Shown: piece after piece, positions 48,995 to 57,484 of the stretch | Numbering within the stretch: the stretch's first letter is position 1 | How the letters are laid out: each line of letters opens with the position of its first letter | Origin: Paenibacillus dendritiformis | Lineage (GTDB): Bacteria > Bacillota > Bacilli > Paenibacillales > Paenibacillaceae | Length of the DNA: 64,000 nucleotides | NCBI RefSeq assembly: GCF_021654795.1 | Contig: NZ_AP025344.1 | Span: 248,001-312,000 of the forward strand | Direction: 5' to 3' | Notes under the pieces: generated by a model | Seen by the model: only the letters and a program-made list of their open reading frames with translations | The model's database searches: none | Told to the model about the DNA's origin: nothing | Translations under genes and position numbers: made by a program

Positions 48995-50074
48995 CTAGGA
49001 GCGTTCGACGATCGTATTATAGGTGGTGCGGTCGGTATGCTTCACGAGTTGGACAAGCAGTTCTCTCGCCGCATCGATATCGTCGGTGTGAACGATCGAA
49101 GCCGGCGTATGGATATAGCGTCCGCACACGCCGATGACGGTCGCCGGCACGCCTTTGCCGCTCAGGTGAACCTGTCCGGCATCGGTGCCGCCCGGAGATA
49201 CGAAATACTGGTACGGAATGCGGTGCGTATCCGCGATATCCTGGACGAATTCAAGCAGGCCGCGATGCGTAATCATCGTCGGGTCATAGATGCGGAGCAG
49301 CGCGCCTTTGCCAAGCTGCCCGAAGGAGTTCGGGTCCCCGGTCATATCGTTGGCGGCGCTGCAGTCGAGCGCATAGAAAATATCCGGCTGAATGAGATTC
49401 GCCGCCGTCCGCGCGCCGCGAAGGCCAACCTCTTCCTGCACCGTCGCTCCGCAGTAGAGGATGTTCGGCAGGGCGAATCGCTCGCGGTGCAGCTCCTTCA
49501 TCAGCTCGATGGCCAGCCCGACGCCATAACGGTTATCCCAAGCCTTGGCCATAATTTTCTTCGGATTGAGCAGCGGCGTGAACGGACAGACCGGAACGAT
49601 CTGAAGTCCCGGACGGATGCCTGCCTTCTCCGCCTCCTCGCGGCTGTCCGCGCCGACGTCGATATACATATGCTTCACGTCGACCGGCTTGTTGGCCGTC
49701 GCTTCATCCAGCAGATGCTTCGGAATCGATCCGACGACGCCAGGGATTGGCCCGTTCGGCGTAATGACTTCGACTTGCTGGGCGAGCACGACTTGGCCCC
49801 ACCATCCGCCGAGCGGCTGGAACTTGATCATGCCGTTCGCCGTAATCTGGGTCGTAATGAAGCCGACCTCATCGAGGTGGCCGGCGACCATGACGCGCGG
49901 GCCTTGCTCGTCCCCGCGCATGACCCCGAATACGCTGCCGAGGGCATCGTGGACAAATTCATCCGTATATTTGGACAATTCTTGCTTCACCAGGGCGCGA
50001 AGCTCCCGTTCAAAGCCGGGGGCAGACGGGAATTCGGTCAAGGTACGGAATAAGTCTAATGTTTCTTGCTGCAT
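48995..50074 (-). CDS. M42 family metallo-aminopeptidase
   Basis: 359 residues; AAGGAGCTCGTAATC lies before the ATG. M42 motifs: [12 protein letters not shown] (first metal His/Asp, about residue 66), [16 protein letters not shown] (bridging Asp), [18 protein letters not shown] (catalytic Glu and metal Glu), [14 protein letters not shown], and the final [19 protein letters not shown] His. It is a cytosolic dinuclear peptidase (YsdC/FrvX group) trimming peptides. Alone in its transcript. Confidence 0.92.
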   Translation of the reverse strand: MQQETLDLFRTLTEFPSAPGFERELRALVKQELSKYTDEFVHDALGSVFGVMRGDEQGPRVMVAGHLDEVGFITTQITANGMIKFQPLGGWWGQVVLAQQVEVITPNGPIPGVVGSIPKHLLDEATANKPVDVKHMYIDVGADSREEAEKAGIRPGLQIVPVCPFTPLLNPKKIMAKAWDNRYGVGLAIELMKELHRERFALPNILYCGATVQEEVGLRGARTAANLIQPDIFYALDCSAANDMTGDPNSFGQLGKGALLRIYDPTMITHRGLLEFVQDIADTHRIPYQYFVSPGGTDAGQVHLSGKGVPATVIGVCGRYIHTPASIVHTDDIDAARELLVQLVKHTDRTTYNTIVERS

Positions 50075-50185
50075 GATTACGAGCTCCTTCCTTCCAGGCC
50101 TGATAAGCAGCCTGCATCGATTTCGGGTGGATTCTGCCTAATCCTCAGTATGGACGGGTTGGCGTCCCGTTGCAACCTCGAACTT

Positions 50186-50222
50186 CAAAAAAAGCCGCCT
50201 CCGTCATCGTACGGAGGCGGCG
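50186..50222 (-). terminator. Intrinsic terminator downstream of pgcA
   Basis: On the minus strand GCCGCCTCCGT pairs with ACGGAGGCGGC (50193-50222) before a run of T. The 50223-50328 stretch between it and the pgcA stop is very GC-rich and has no gene. Confidence 0.8.
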
Positions 50223-50328
50223 GCCCGGTCGGGGCTGGCGCCGCGGAGATCGTCCCCGCGGCGGAGGCGCCTTGCTCGGGGCCGCGGGTGCCCGGTCTGG
50301 CTCCCGGTTCGGCAGCGGGAGACCGCGG

Positions 50329-52059
50329 CTAGGCTTGCTTCGAGGCGATGAAGGCGTCAATCCGGGCCATCACGTCTTGGCGAAGCGCCGTCAGGCGCTG
50401 CTCGGCATCGGCGGCCGACGTGCCCTGCACGGCGAAGTACATCTTGATCTTCGGCTCCGTCCCGGAAGGGCGCAGGCAGAACCAGCTCCCGTCCGCCAGA
50501 TGGAACTTGAGCACGTTCTCCTTCGGCAATCCATAGAGGCCTTCGGCATAATCTTCCATGCGGGCCACGGCGGTTCCGCCTGCGGAGGTTGGCGCAGCGG
50601 CCCGCCATTCGTCCATGATGCCGCCGATAATGGCCACGCCCTCGACTCCCTTGAGCGTGCGCGTCTCGAGCGCCTCCAAATAATAGCCGTGCTGTTCGTA
50701 CAGGCCCTGCAGCACTTCGTACAAGGTCTTGCCCTGGGCCTTGTAGTAGGCGCCCGCCTCGCAGATCAGCATCGCGGCGATGACGGCGTCCTTGTCGCGG
50801 GCGTAATTGCCTGCGAGATAGCCGTAGCTCTCTTCATACCCGAACAGGAACGTGTGCGTTCCCGTCCGGTCGAACTCAGTCATTTTCTCGCCGATATATT
50901 TGAATCCGGTCAGCGTATTGAAGACCGTCATGCCGTATGATTTGGCGATGGCCGCCCCCAACTCGCTCGTCACGATCGTTTTGATGACGGCGCCGTTGGC
51001 CGGCAGGGCGCCTTGCGCCTTCATGGCGTCCAGTAAATAGTGGACCATCAGCGCGCCGGACTGGTTGCCGGTCAAGACGACGTATTCGCCCTGCGCATTC
51101 TTCACGACGGCGCCCATCCGATCCGCATCCGGGTCCGTTCCCATAATGATGTCCGCATCCCATTCCTGCGCTTGCGCAATCGCGATGGAGAAAGCGTCCC
51201 GCTCCTCCGGGTTCGGCGACTTGACCGTGGAGAAATTCGGATCCGGCAGCTCCTGCTCCGGGACGACGCGCACTTGCTGGAAGCCGAGGCGATCCAAGAC
51301 GGCGCGCACGGGCTTATTGCCCGTTCCGTGCAGCGGGGTGTACAGCACGCGGAAGCGATCGCTCGTCTGGCGAATCGTCTCCGGATTGCGGCTGACCCCG
51401 GTGACGGCCGATATGTACGCATCGTCCATAGCCGAGTCCAGCCAGACGATCAGCCCGGCCGCTTCCGCTTCGGCCCGATCCGCCTTGCGGATGTCGGCGA
51501 AGCTGTGAATGCCGCGGATCTCGGCGATGACGCGGCCCGCCGTATCCTTCGTAATCTGCCCGCCGTCGCTGCCGTAGACTTTGTACCCGTTGTATTCCGG
51601 CGGGTTATGGCTGGCCGTAATCACGATCCCGGCGCTCGCTTGCAGATGGCGCACGGCGAAGGAGAGCTCCGGCGTCGGGCGCAGCTCAGGGAAAACATAG
51701 GCCTTAATCCCGTTGCCCGCGAGGACCAGGGCGGCCTCCAGCGCGAATTCCGGGGAGAAATGGCGGGAATCATACGCGATCGCCACCGACGGAGAGGAGG
51801 AAGAGCCTTTCAAATATTGAGCCAGCCCTTGAGTCGCTTTGCCTACCGTATATATGTTCATCCGGTTGCTGCCTGCGCCGATGACGCCGCGCAGACCCCC
51901 GGTGCCGAATTCCAATTCCTTGTAGAAGCGATCGGTAATCTCCTGTTCATTGCCCGCAAGTCCGGCGAGCTCGGCCTTGGTCGCCGCATCGATCGACGCG
52001 TCGTTCAGCCAGGCTTCATACCGCTCTTGGGCCATCGTGTTCATAGTCATTGCGTTCAT
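50329..52059 (-). CDS. pgcA: Phosphoglucomutase / phospho-sugar mutase
   Basis: About 576 residues. ATG 52059 or 52050; AAGGAGG lies just upstream. The catalytic serine loop is IVITASHNPPEYNGYKV, the metal-binding loop GTDPDADRMG, the sugar-binding loop GYEESYG, and the phosphate-binding end SGTEPKIKMYF. Length equals Bacillus PgcA (alpha-phosphoglucomutase), which supplies glucose-1-phosphate for wall teichoic acid and glycolipid anchors. Single-gene transcript. Confidence 0.93.
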   Translation of the reverse strand: MNAMTMNTMAQERYEAWLNDASIDAATKAELAGLAGNEQEITDRFYKELEFGTGGLRGVIGAGSNRMNIYTVGKATQGLAQYLKGSSSSPSVAIAYDSRHFSPEFALEAALVLAGNGIKAYVFPELRPTPELSFAVRHLQASAGIVITASHNPPEYNGYKVYGSDGGQITKDTAGRVIAEIRGIHSFADIRKADRAEAEAAGLIVWLDSAMDDAYISAVTGVSRNPETIRQTSDRFRVLYTPLHGTGNKPVRAVLDRLGFQQVRVVPEQELPDPNFSTVKSPNPEERDAFSIAIAQAQEWDADIIMGTDPDADRMGAVVKNAQGEYVVLTGNQSGALMVHYLLDAMKAQGALPANGAVIKTIVTSELGAAIAKSYGMTVFNTLTGFKYIGEKMTEFDRTGTHTFLFGYEESYGYLAGNYARDKDAVIAAMLICEAGAYYKAQGKTLYEVLQGLYEQHGYYLEALETRTLKGVEGVAIIGGIMDEWRAAAPTSAGGTAVARMEDYAEGLYGLPKENVLKFHLADGSWFCLRPSGTEPKIKMYFAVQGTSAADAEQRLTALRQDVMARIDAFIASKQA

Positions 52060-52306
52060 ATCCTCCTTCAATACCCTATATTTGTTGAAGACATTGATTA
52101 TCGAGATAAGATGTGTCGGGATGATGCGGCAGCCGCAAGCGGCAATGACACCGGCCTGGGCATGAACCATGGATGCCGCATTGATCTATTGTACTGGATT
52201 CAACCGCGTTCTGCATGTAAAAAAAAACGGGACAAGTCAAAAAACCGGCCGCCGCGCAGCCCAGTCGCCGCGGAGCGCATCCGGTTCGGAAGCGTGCAAG
52301 CAAAGA

Positions 52307-52332
52307 AGCCCCCGGATCGATCCGAGGGCTAG
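52307..52332 (-). terminator. Intrinsic terminator overlapping the mhqR stop
   Basis: AGCCCTCGGAT and ATCC..GGGGCT form a stem (52307-52330) on the minus strand, directly at the stop codon, followed by TCTTTGC. Confidence 0.55.
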
Positions 52333-52808
52333 TGAGTCGCATTCGCTTGGGCGATATGCCGTCCCAGCTTCTTCAAGAGCGAGGTTAGCTGCTCTTGCTC
52401 CTCCGCGGGGAGAACTTCCATGAGCTGGTGGAGCGCCTGGGCGTGTTTGGGGAAAATCTCCTGCATCAAGGCGGCTCCCTGCTCCGTCAGCTCGGCGTAA
52501 ATGACGCGCCGATCCTGCTCGCACGGGCACCGCTTCAAATAGCCTTTCTTCTCCAGCTTATCGACGACGTAGGTCATCGTCCCGCTGGCGAGCAGCACTC
52601 TGCCGCCAATCTGCTGAATCGGGGTAGGTCCTTTATGATGAAGAAGCTCCAGAACCGCAAATTCAGAAGGGTTCAGTTGATAGCGCTTCATGTCCTGCTG
52701 CGCGAAATCCATCAGCGACTTCGACGCCCGCGACAGGACGACGAATAATTTCAAGGACTGATCGACAGTTGCCGCTCCGCCGCGCGCGGAGCTTTCCTTT
52801 TCGGTCAC
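52329..52808 (-). CDS. mhqR: MarR-family regulator, MhqR (YkvE)-like
   Basis: About 159 residues from GTG 52808 (GGAGGAAAGGAACG upstream); an upstream in-frame GTG at 52850 is possible. Winged-helix features: LKLFVVLSRASKSLMDFAQQ, LNPSEFAVLELLHHKGPTPIQ, IGGRVLLASGTMTYVVDKLEKKGYL, DRRVIYAELTEQG. This is close to the MhqR type, which senses quinones through conformational change rather than Cys oxidation. A matching operator sits 85 bases upstream. No target gene next to it except the ger operon on the other strand. Confidence 0.75.
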   Translation of the reverse strand: MTEKESSARGGAATVDQSLKLFVVLSRASKSLMDFAQQDMKRYQLNPSEFAVLELLHHKGPTPIQQIGGRVLLASGTMTYVVDKLEKKGYLKRCPCEQDRRVIYAELTEQGAALMQEIFPKHAQALHQLMEVLPAEEQEQLTSLLKKLGRHIAQANATH

Positions 52809-52892
52809 TTGGAATCGTTCCTTTCCTCCAAAATGAATGTCATCCTCCACCTATAGTAACAGATTCACGTGGATAACGATAATGTCTATTAA

Positions 52893-52911
52893 TATCTTGA
52901 AATCGAGATGA
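52893..52911. promoter_or_regulatory. MhqR-type operator
   Basis: TATCTTGAAATCGAGATGA is an imperfect palindrome with the TATCT..GAGATA layout of the MhqR box of Bacillus. Located between the mhqR-like start and the ger operon; autoregulation is likely. Confidence 0.6.
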
Positions 52912-53010
52912 ATATATCATGCCGAAGCGCACATGTCAACGCATAAAACGTCCGGGTCCTCCACAATCTAACGGGTAAGGAAATCTTGTCCGGTACAGGA
53001 GGGAACCGCC

Positions 53011-54516
53011 TTGGAACAGCTGACAGGACGCGCCAAGAAGGTCCAATGGTCCGACGATGGCATGGAAAATATTCAAATTATGCAGCAATTGTTCGAGCGG
53101 TGTTCCGACGTCGTCTTCTCGCGGATCGAGCTCCAAAATGGCGAGGAAGCAACGCTCGTATATATCGATGGGCTGATCGACGATCAAAGCCTCGATGATC
53201 ATGTCGTCCAACCGCTCGCCACCCGGTACCGGGAGCCGGAAGGACGTCCGCCCAGGGCTGGCGACATTATCGGTGCCCTCTACACCTCGAAGGCGGAGGC
53301 CATCGAATCGATGGATGAAGCGCTGGAGCTGCTGCTGTCCGCCTACACGCTGCTCATTACGCATCAGACCTCGTTCGTCATCGCGATCGAGGCGATGCAG
53401 TGGGACAAGCGGCAGATACAGGAGCCGGATGCGGAATCGGTCGTTCGGGGGCCGCGCGAAGGATTTGTGGAAAATCTGCAGACGAACACGTCGCTGCTTC
53501 GCCTTCGCATCCGAACGCCGAGCCTCAAGATGGAGACCCTGAAGAAGGGGCAGATGACGAAGACCGCGATCACGTTCGCCTATATCGAGGGCGTGACGAA
53601 CGACGGGCTTATCGAAGAGGTAAGGCGGCGCTTGAACAGCATCTCCCTCAACAGCGTGATCGACAGCGGCTATGTCGAGCAAAGCGTTGAAGATAATCCG
53701 TACTCCCCGTTCCCGCAGGCGGTCACCACCGAGCGGCCGGATGTCGCCGCCTCGCACCTGCTGGAAGGCCGGGTCGTCATCCTGGTTCAAGGCTCTCCGG
53801 TCGCGCTCATTGTGCCGGCCTTGTTCGCCTCCTTCGTGCAAGCGGCCGAGGATTTCTACGAACGGGCTATCTTCGGGACCGCGCTTCGCCTGCTGCGCTA
53901 TGTCTCCCTGTTCGTCTCCCTGCTGGGACCGTCCCTGTACGTATCGGTCATTACCTTTCACCAGGAAATGATTCCGACTAATCTGCTGCTGACGATGGCC
54001 AAGGCCCGCGCGCATGTTCCTTTTCCCGCCTTGATCGAGGCGCTGCTGATGGAGGTCATGTTCGAAGCGCTGCGCGAAGCCGGGGCACGCCTGCCGAAGC
54101 AGATTGGTTCGGCGGTCAGCATTGTCGGCGCGCTCGTCATCGGCCAAGCGGCGATCTCGGCCGGACTCGTGTCGGCGCCGATGGTCATGGTCGTGGCCAT
54201 CACGGGCATTTCTTCCTTCCTCGTTCCTCATTATACGATGGGGATCGCCATCCGCCTGCTTCGCTTCCCGATCATGCTGCTGTCGGGCTTCCTCGGTTTG
54301 CTCGGACTCATGATGGGCGTCATTTTGCTGATGACGCATTTATTGACGCTCAAGTCGTTCGGGACGCCTTACTTGACCGGCTTCTCTCCGATCCGCCTGC
54401 GGCAATTGAAGGATACCTTGCTGCGGCTTCCGGTATGGGTCGAGGATCTGCCGATGGAGCGGGCCGCGTCCAGACAGCAGCCGAACCGGAGGGAGGAGGG
54501 CGATCCGCATCCTTGA
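53011..54516 (+). CDS. Spore germination protein, GerA family (A subunit)
   Basis: 501 residues from TTG 53011, with ACAGGAGGG eight bases upstream. Soluble N-terminal domain of GerA type (about 1-290; EATLVYIDGLIDDQSL, IQTNTSLLRLRIRTPSL-like region, TAITFAYIEGVTNDGLI, LLEGRVVILVQGSPVALIVPAL), then five membrane spans from about residue 295 (YVSLFVSLLGPSLYVSVI, PALIEALLMEVMFEALREAG). Component of a nutrient receptor in the inner spore membrane. First gene of the ger operon. Confidence 0.93.
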   Translation: MEQLTGRAKKVQWSDDGMENIQIMQQLFERCSDVVFSRIELQNGEEATLVYIDGLIDDQSLDDHVVQPLATRYREPEGRPPRAGDIIGALYTSKAEAIESMDEALELLLSAYTLLITHQTSFVIAIEAMQWDKRQIQEPDAESVVRGPREGFVENLQTNTSLLRLRIRTPSLKMETLKKGQMTKTAITFAYIEGVTNDGLIEEVRRRLNSISLNSVIDSGYVEQSVEDNPYSPFPQAVTTERPDVAASHLLEGRVVILVQGSPVALIVPALFASFVQAAEDFYERAIFGTALRLLRYVSLFVSLLGPSLYVSVITFHQEMIPTNLLLTMAKARAHVPFPALIEALLMEVMFEALREAGARLPKQIGSAVSIVGALVIGQAAISAGLVSAPMVMVVAITGISSFLVPHYTMGIAIRLLRFPIMLLSGFLGLLGLMMGVILLMTHLLTLKSFGTPYLTGFSPIRLRQLKDTLLRLPVWVEDLPMERAASRQQPNRREEGDPHP

Positions 54517-54554
54517 AGCGGGATTCGCCTGATCTGGAGAAAGGAGGCATGGTC

Positions 54555-55757
54555 ATGCCGAAGAAGATGCCGAACCTCCCGCGCCTCGTCCGCCATGCCT
54601 TCCTTGGCGCGCTGGCCGTCCTGATGGGAGCGCTGCTTGCCGGCTGCTGGGATCGGACCGAGATCGAAGATTTGACGATCATCTTGTCCGCGGCCTTCGA
54701 CAAGGCCAAGGAGGGAGGCGTTCAAGTCAGCTTGGAAGTCTTCGTCCCCAAGAGCGGAGGCGGAGAGGATCAAGCTTCTACCGGTTCCGGCGGCGAGAAG
54801 GGGGGAGACACGACGCACTTCTCCGCGAGCGGATCGACCGTCGGCGAAGCGCTGTACAATCTTCAGAACAATGTGCCCCGCTATATTTTCTGGGGGCATG
54901 CGGAGATTTATTTCATCAGCCAGGACTTGGCCAGGGAAGGGCTGCTCGAGCATATCGACTTTCTGCTTCGCTTTCAGACGCCGCGGCTGCATGCTTTCGT
55001 TTTTCTGACGGAGGGGAAGGCGAGCGACTTTTTGCAGTTCAAGACGATGCTCCATGAGAACGTGGCCGCGATGTTCAAGGATCTGGCCCGATCGCGGCGC
55101 GCGCTGGGCGTCTCGATGCTGGAGGCGGCGCAGCGGCTGTACGGGGAATCGAAGGCGGCCTACGCGCCGCTTGTGGCCTGGAGCCCGAATCACTTGGGCG
55201 GCGAGGTACCTTCCGTCGTCGGCATGGGGGTCCTTTCCAAGGATCGTTATGTCGGCAGACTGTCCGAGAAGGAGACCGAGGGCCTGATGTGGCTTCGAGG
55301 AGAAAATAAGCGCCTCTACGTCTCCTATTGCGATGCGCCGAAGGAATGCTTGTCACTTCGGGTAAGGCGCAATCTGGTAGACACGACGCCGTACTGGGAC
55401 GGGAAGAAGCTGACGATGCGAATTCGCATAACCGCGAACGCGGACGTCGTCCAGAACAATTCCCGCTTCGACATTATGGACATGCCGCAGAATGAGAAGG
55501 CGGAGAGAGAACTGGAGAAGCAGATTATCGAGACGGTTCAGCAAGCCGTTCGCGCGACGCAGGAGAAGTGGCAGACTGATATTTTCGATTTCGCCGAGAA
55601 GGTCCACCGCAAATACCCGAAGGAATGGAATGCCTTCATGGAAAAGGAGTGGAGCCGCATTTACAGCAAGATGGTGCTGGAGACGAGCGTATCCCTGAAT
55701 ATCGCCCGCCCGGGCAGCGCGACCAGCCCAATGAAGAAAAAGGTGGGGGAAGACTGA
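54555..55757 (+). CDS. Spore germination lipoprotein, Ger(x)C family (C subunit)
   Basis: 400 residues from ATG 54555 (AAAGGAGGCATGGTC upstream). Signal sequence ends in LLAGCWD, Cys being lipidated. Then the GerC domain with DRTEIEDLTIILSAAFDKAK, GEALYNLQNNVPRYIFWGHAEIYFIS, PRLHAFVFLTEG, and a C-terminal VHRKYPKEWNAFMEKEWSRIY. It anchors to the outer face of the inner spore membrane and completes the receptor. Confidence 0.92.
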   Translation: MPKKMPNLPRLVRHAFLGALAVLMGALLAGCWDRTEIEDLTIILSAAFDKAKEGGVQVSLEVFVPKSGGGEDQASTGSGGEKGGDTTHFSASGSTVGEALYNLQNNVPRYIFWGHAEIYFISQDLAREGLLEHIDFLLRFQTPRLHAFVFLTEGKASDFLQFKTMLHENVAAMFKDLARSRRALGVSMLEAAQRLYGESKAAYAPLVAWSPNHLGGEVPSVVGMGVLSKDRYVGRLSEKETEGLMWLRGENKRLYVSYCDAPKECLSLRVRRNLVDTTPYWDGKKLTMRIRITANADVVQNNSRFDIMDMPQNEKAERELEKQIIETVQQAVRATQEKWQTDIFDFAEKVHRKYPKEWNAFMEKEWSRIYSKMVLETSVSLNIARPGSATSPMKKKVGED

Positions 55758-55991
55758 ATGGGAATGATGTTTTTTTCAGGCATCAGCTTAATCATTTTGC
55801 TGATGCTGGCGTTCGAATGGCTGCGGCGCAAAAATACCGGCAAGCGGGAGAAAAAGGCGTTCCTCGCCTTGACCGCGCTCGCATGGGGGTGCGGCCTTAC
55901 GATTTCTCTCATTTCCCATCAGAATCTGCCGCGGCAGGTGATCGACTGGATCTATTTGCCGATCCTGTTGTGGATGAAGGGGGGAGGATGA
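55758..55991 (+). CDS. Small ger-operon membrane protein
   Basis: 77 residues starting right after the GerC stop. Two hydrophobic spans (FFSGISLIILLMLAFEWLR; ALTALAWGCGLTISLI) with a basic loop RRKNTGKREKK and a final WIYLPILLWMKGG. Small membrane proteins between ger genes (GerD-independent D subunits such as GerVB-type) occur in some operons; they can modulate receptor sensitivity. The family here is not identified. Confidence 0.65.
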   Translation: MGMMFFSGISLIILLMLAFEWLRRKNTGKREKKAFLALTALAWGCGLTISLISHQNLPRQVIDWIYLPILLWMKGGG

Positions 55992-55994
55992 GGG

Positions 55995-57155
55995 GTGGAA
56001 CGGGGCAGGATTACATGGCCGCAATTAAGCATGCTGTTGTATTTGATGGTCGGGGCCACTTCGGTGCTGGCGCTTCCTACCATATCCGCGCAGTTCGCGA
56101 GGCATGATATGTGGATCTCCCCCTTCATCGGCTCGTTGACCGGCTTCTTCACCTTGGCGGTGGTGCTGAAGCTGCATTCTTATTATCCGGATCTGACAAT
56201 GGTGCAGCAGGCGGAGCTTCTGCTCGGGAGGTGGCTTGGCGGAGCGGCAAACGTTATCGTCCTGCTTTTCATCTGGCACGGCACCGGCTTGATTACGCGC
56301 GAATACGGAGAGTTCATCGTCGGTTCGGTCTTGATCCGAACGCCCCAGCCGGTGGTTGTGGTCTGTTTCATCTTTATTTGCGCGGTGGCGATTCGGGGCG
56401 GCATCGAGGTGATTGGGCGATTTTCCATGCTGATTGCGCCGGTGTTCCTGGGATTTATCGTCGTCGTCCCTCTTATGCTGATTCCGAACCTGGATGTGAT
56501 GCAGACGTTCCCCGTGCTGGAGCATGGGTGGAAGCCGGTCTGGAAAGGATCGATTTTGCCGCTGACCTGGTTCATGGAGTTCGCGCTGGCCGGTCTCATC
56601 CTTCCCTTCGTCAAAGGGAACCGGAGCAAGTGGAAATGGGGCATGTCGGCCGTAGCGCTGATGCTGTTCACGATGGTCGTCACGAATTTGACCTGTCTCT
56701 GGTTTTTCGGGACGCTGTCCTCCATGTTCACGTTTCCTATCTTTGCCGCTTCCCGCTATATCAGCTTGGGGGATTTTTTCGAGCATATGGAAGCCATCAT
56801 TATGGTGCTGTGGGTGTTGAGCGGCTTCGTGCAGGTGATTACGTGGTACTATATCCTGGTCATCGGAACTGCGCAATGGCTTAAGCTGGAAGACTACCGC
56901 CCGATCGTGTTCCCGATCGGCCTGCTCATGGTGATTATGACCTTTTGGATTACGGATAATATGCCGGATATGATCGACTTGTTCATGACGACCGAGCCGC
57001 TCCTCTCAGCCACGGTGCAGGTTGTCTATCCTGCGCTGCTGCTCGCTCTGGCCTGGTTGAGGCAGAAGGGGAAGGGCAAGCGCGAGGGACGGAGCGGCGG
57101 GAACGGGCCGAAGCCGGAGCGCCGGGCTGCAGCAGCCGGCGTCAAAGGCCGGTGA
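55995..57155 (+). CDS. Spore germination permease, GerB family (B subunit)
   Basis: 386 residues from GTG 55995; GGGGGAGGATGAGG precedes it. Ten or so membrane spans of the APC-type spore permease family: RITWPQLSMLLYLMVGATSVLALP, WISPFIGSLTGFFTL, VIGRFSMLIAPVFLGFIVVVPLML, ILPLTWFMEFALAGLILPFV. This subunit contains the germinant-binding pocket. The hydrophilic tail beyond about residue 360 is basic (GKGKREGRSGG). Operon order is A-C-small-B. Confidence 0.92.
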   Translation: MERGRITWPQLSMLLYLMVGATSVLALPTISAQFARHDMWISPFIGSLTGFFTLAVVLKLHSYYPDLTMVQQAELLLGRWLGGAANVIVLLFIWHGTGLITREYGEFIVGSVLIRTPQPVVVVCFIFICAVAIRGGIEVIGRFSMLIAPVFLGFIVVVPLMLIPNLDVMQTFPVLEHGWKPVWKGSILPLTWFMEFALAGLILPFVKGNRSKWKWGMSAVALMLFTMVVTNLTCLWFFGTLSSMFTFPIFAASRYISLGDFFEHMEAIIMVLWVLSGFVQVITWYYILVIGTAQWLKLEDYRPIVFPIGLLMVIMTFWITDNMPDMIDLFMTTEPLLSATVQVVYPALLLALAWLRQKGKGKREGRSGGNGPKPERRAAAAGVKGR

Positions 57156-57484
57156 ATGCTCCCGGAACGGAACCGGAGCAGGACCCGTCAGCGGAGGGCG
57201 GCCAATCGGCCCCTCCCTGCCGACTTCCGGCGCGGAGCCGGACTTCCAACAAGGGAGGGGGCAGCCTCAAAAATGGCCAGCCGGCAGCAGCGATGCCGCT
57301 ATGGGACGGGGTGGGGCGAAGGGCCACGGCGGGCAAAGGCCAGCGATAAGGCAAGCAGGGCGAGCGGCACGGCCAATCCGAGAGAGGCGCAGATAATAGA
57401 CGGGGCTGACTGTTGCTTCACGGCTAGTGCGGCGTACGCCCGCCTGGCGGCACAGATTCAGGGTCTTGTTCTATCTGTTGCGTA
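57156..57484. other. GC-rich intergenic region between converging units
   Basis: About 330 bases. I see only GC-rich low-complexity coding-like frames without start sites, and no clear terminator with a T tract for either side. Confidence 0.5.

Noticed and set aside
51040-52332. 430-codon open frame opposite pgcA
   Set aside because: Covers a well-defined phosphoglucomutase on the other strand; no motif.
52936-54339. 467-codon open frame opposite gerA
   Set aside because: Shadow of a GC-rich gene; composition is Arg/His/Asp-rich, no start site, gerA is clearly real.
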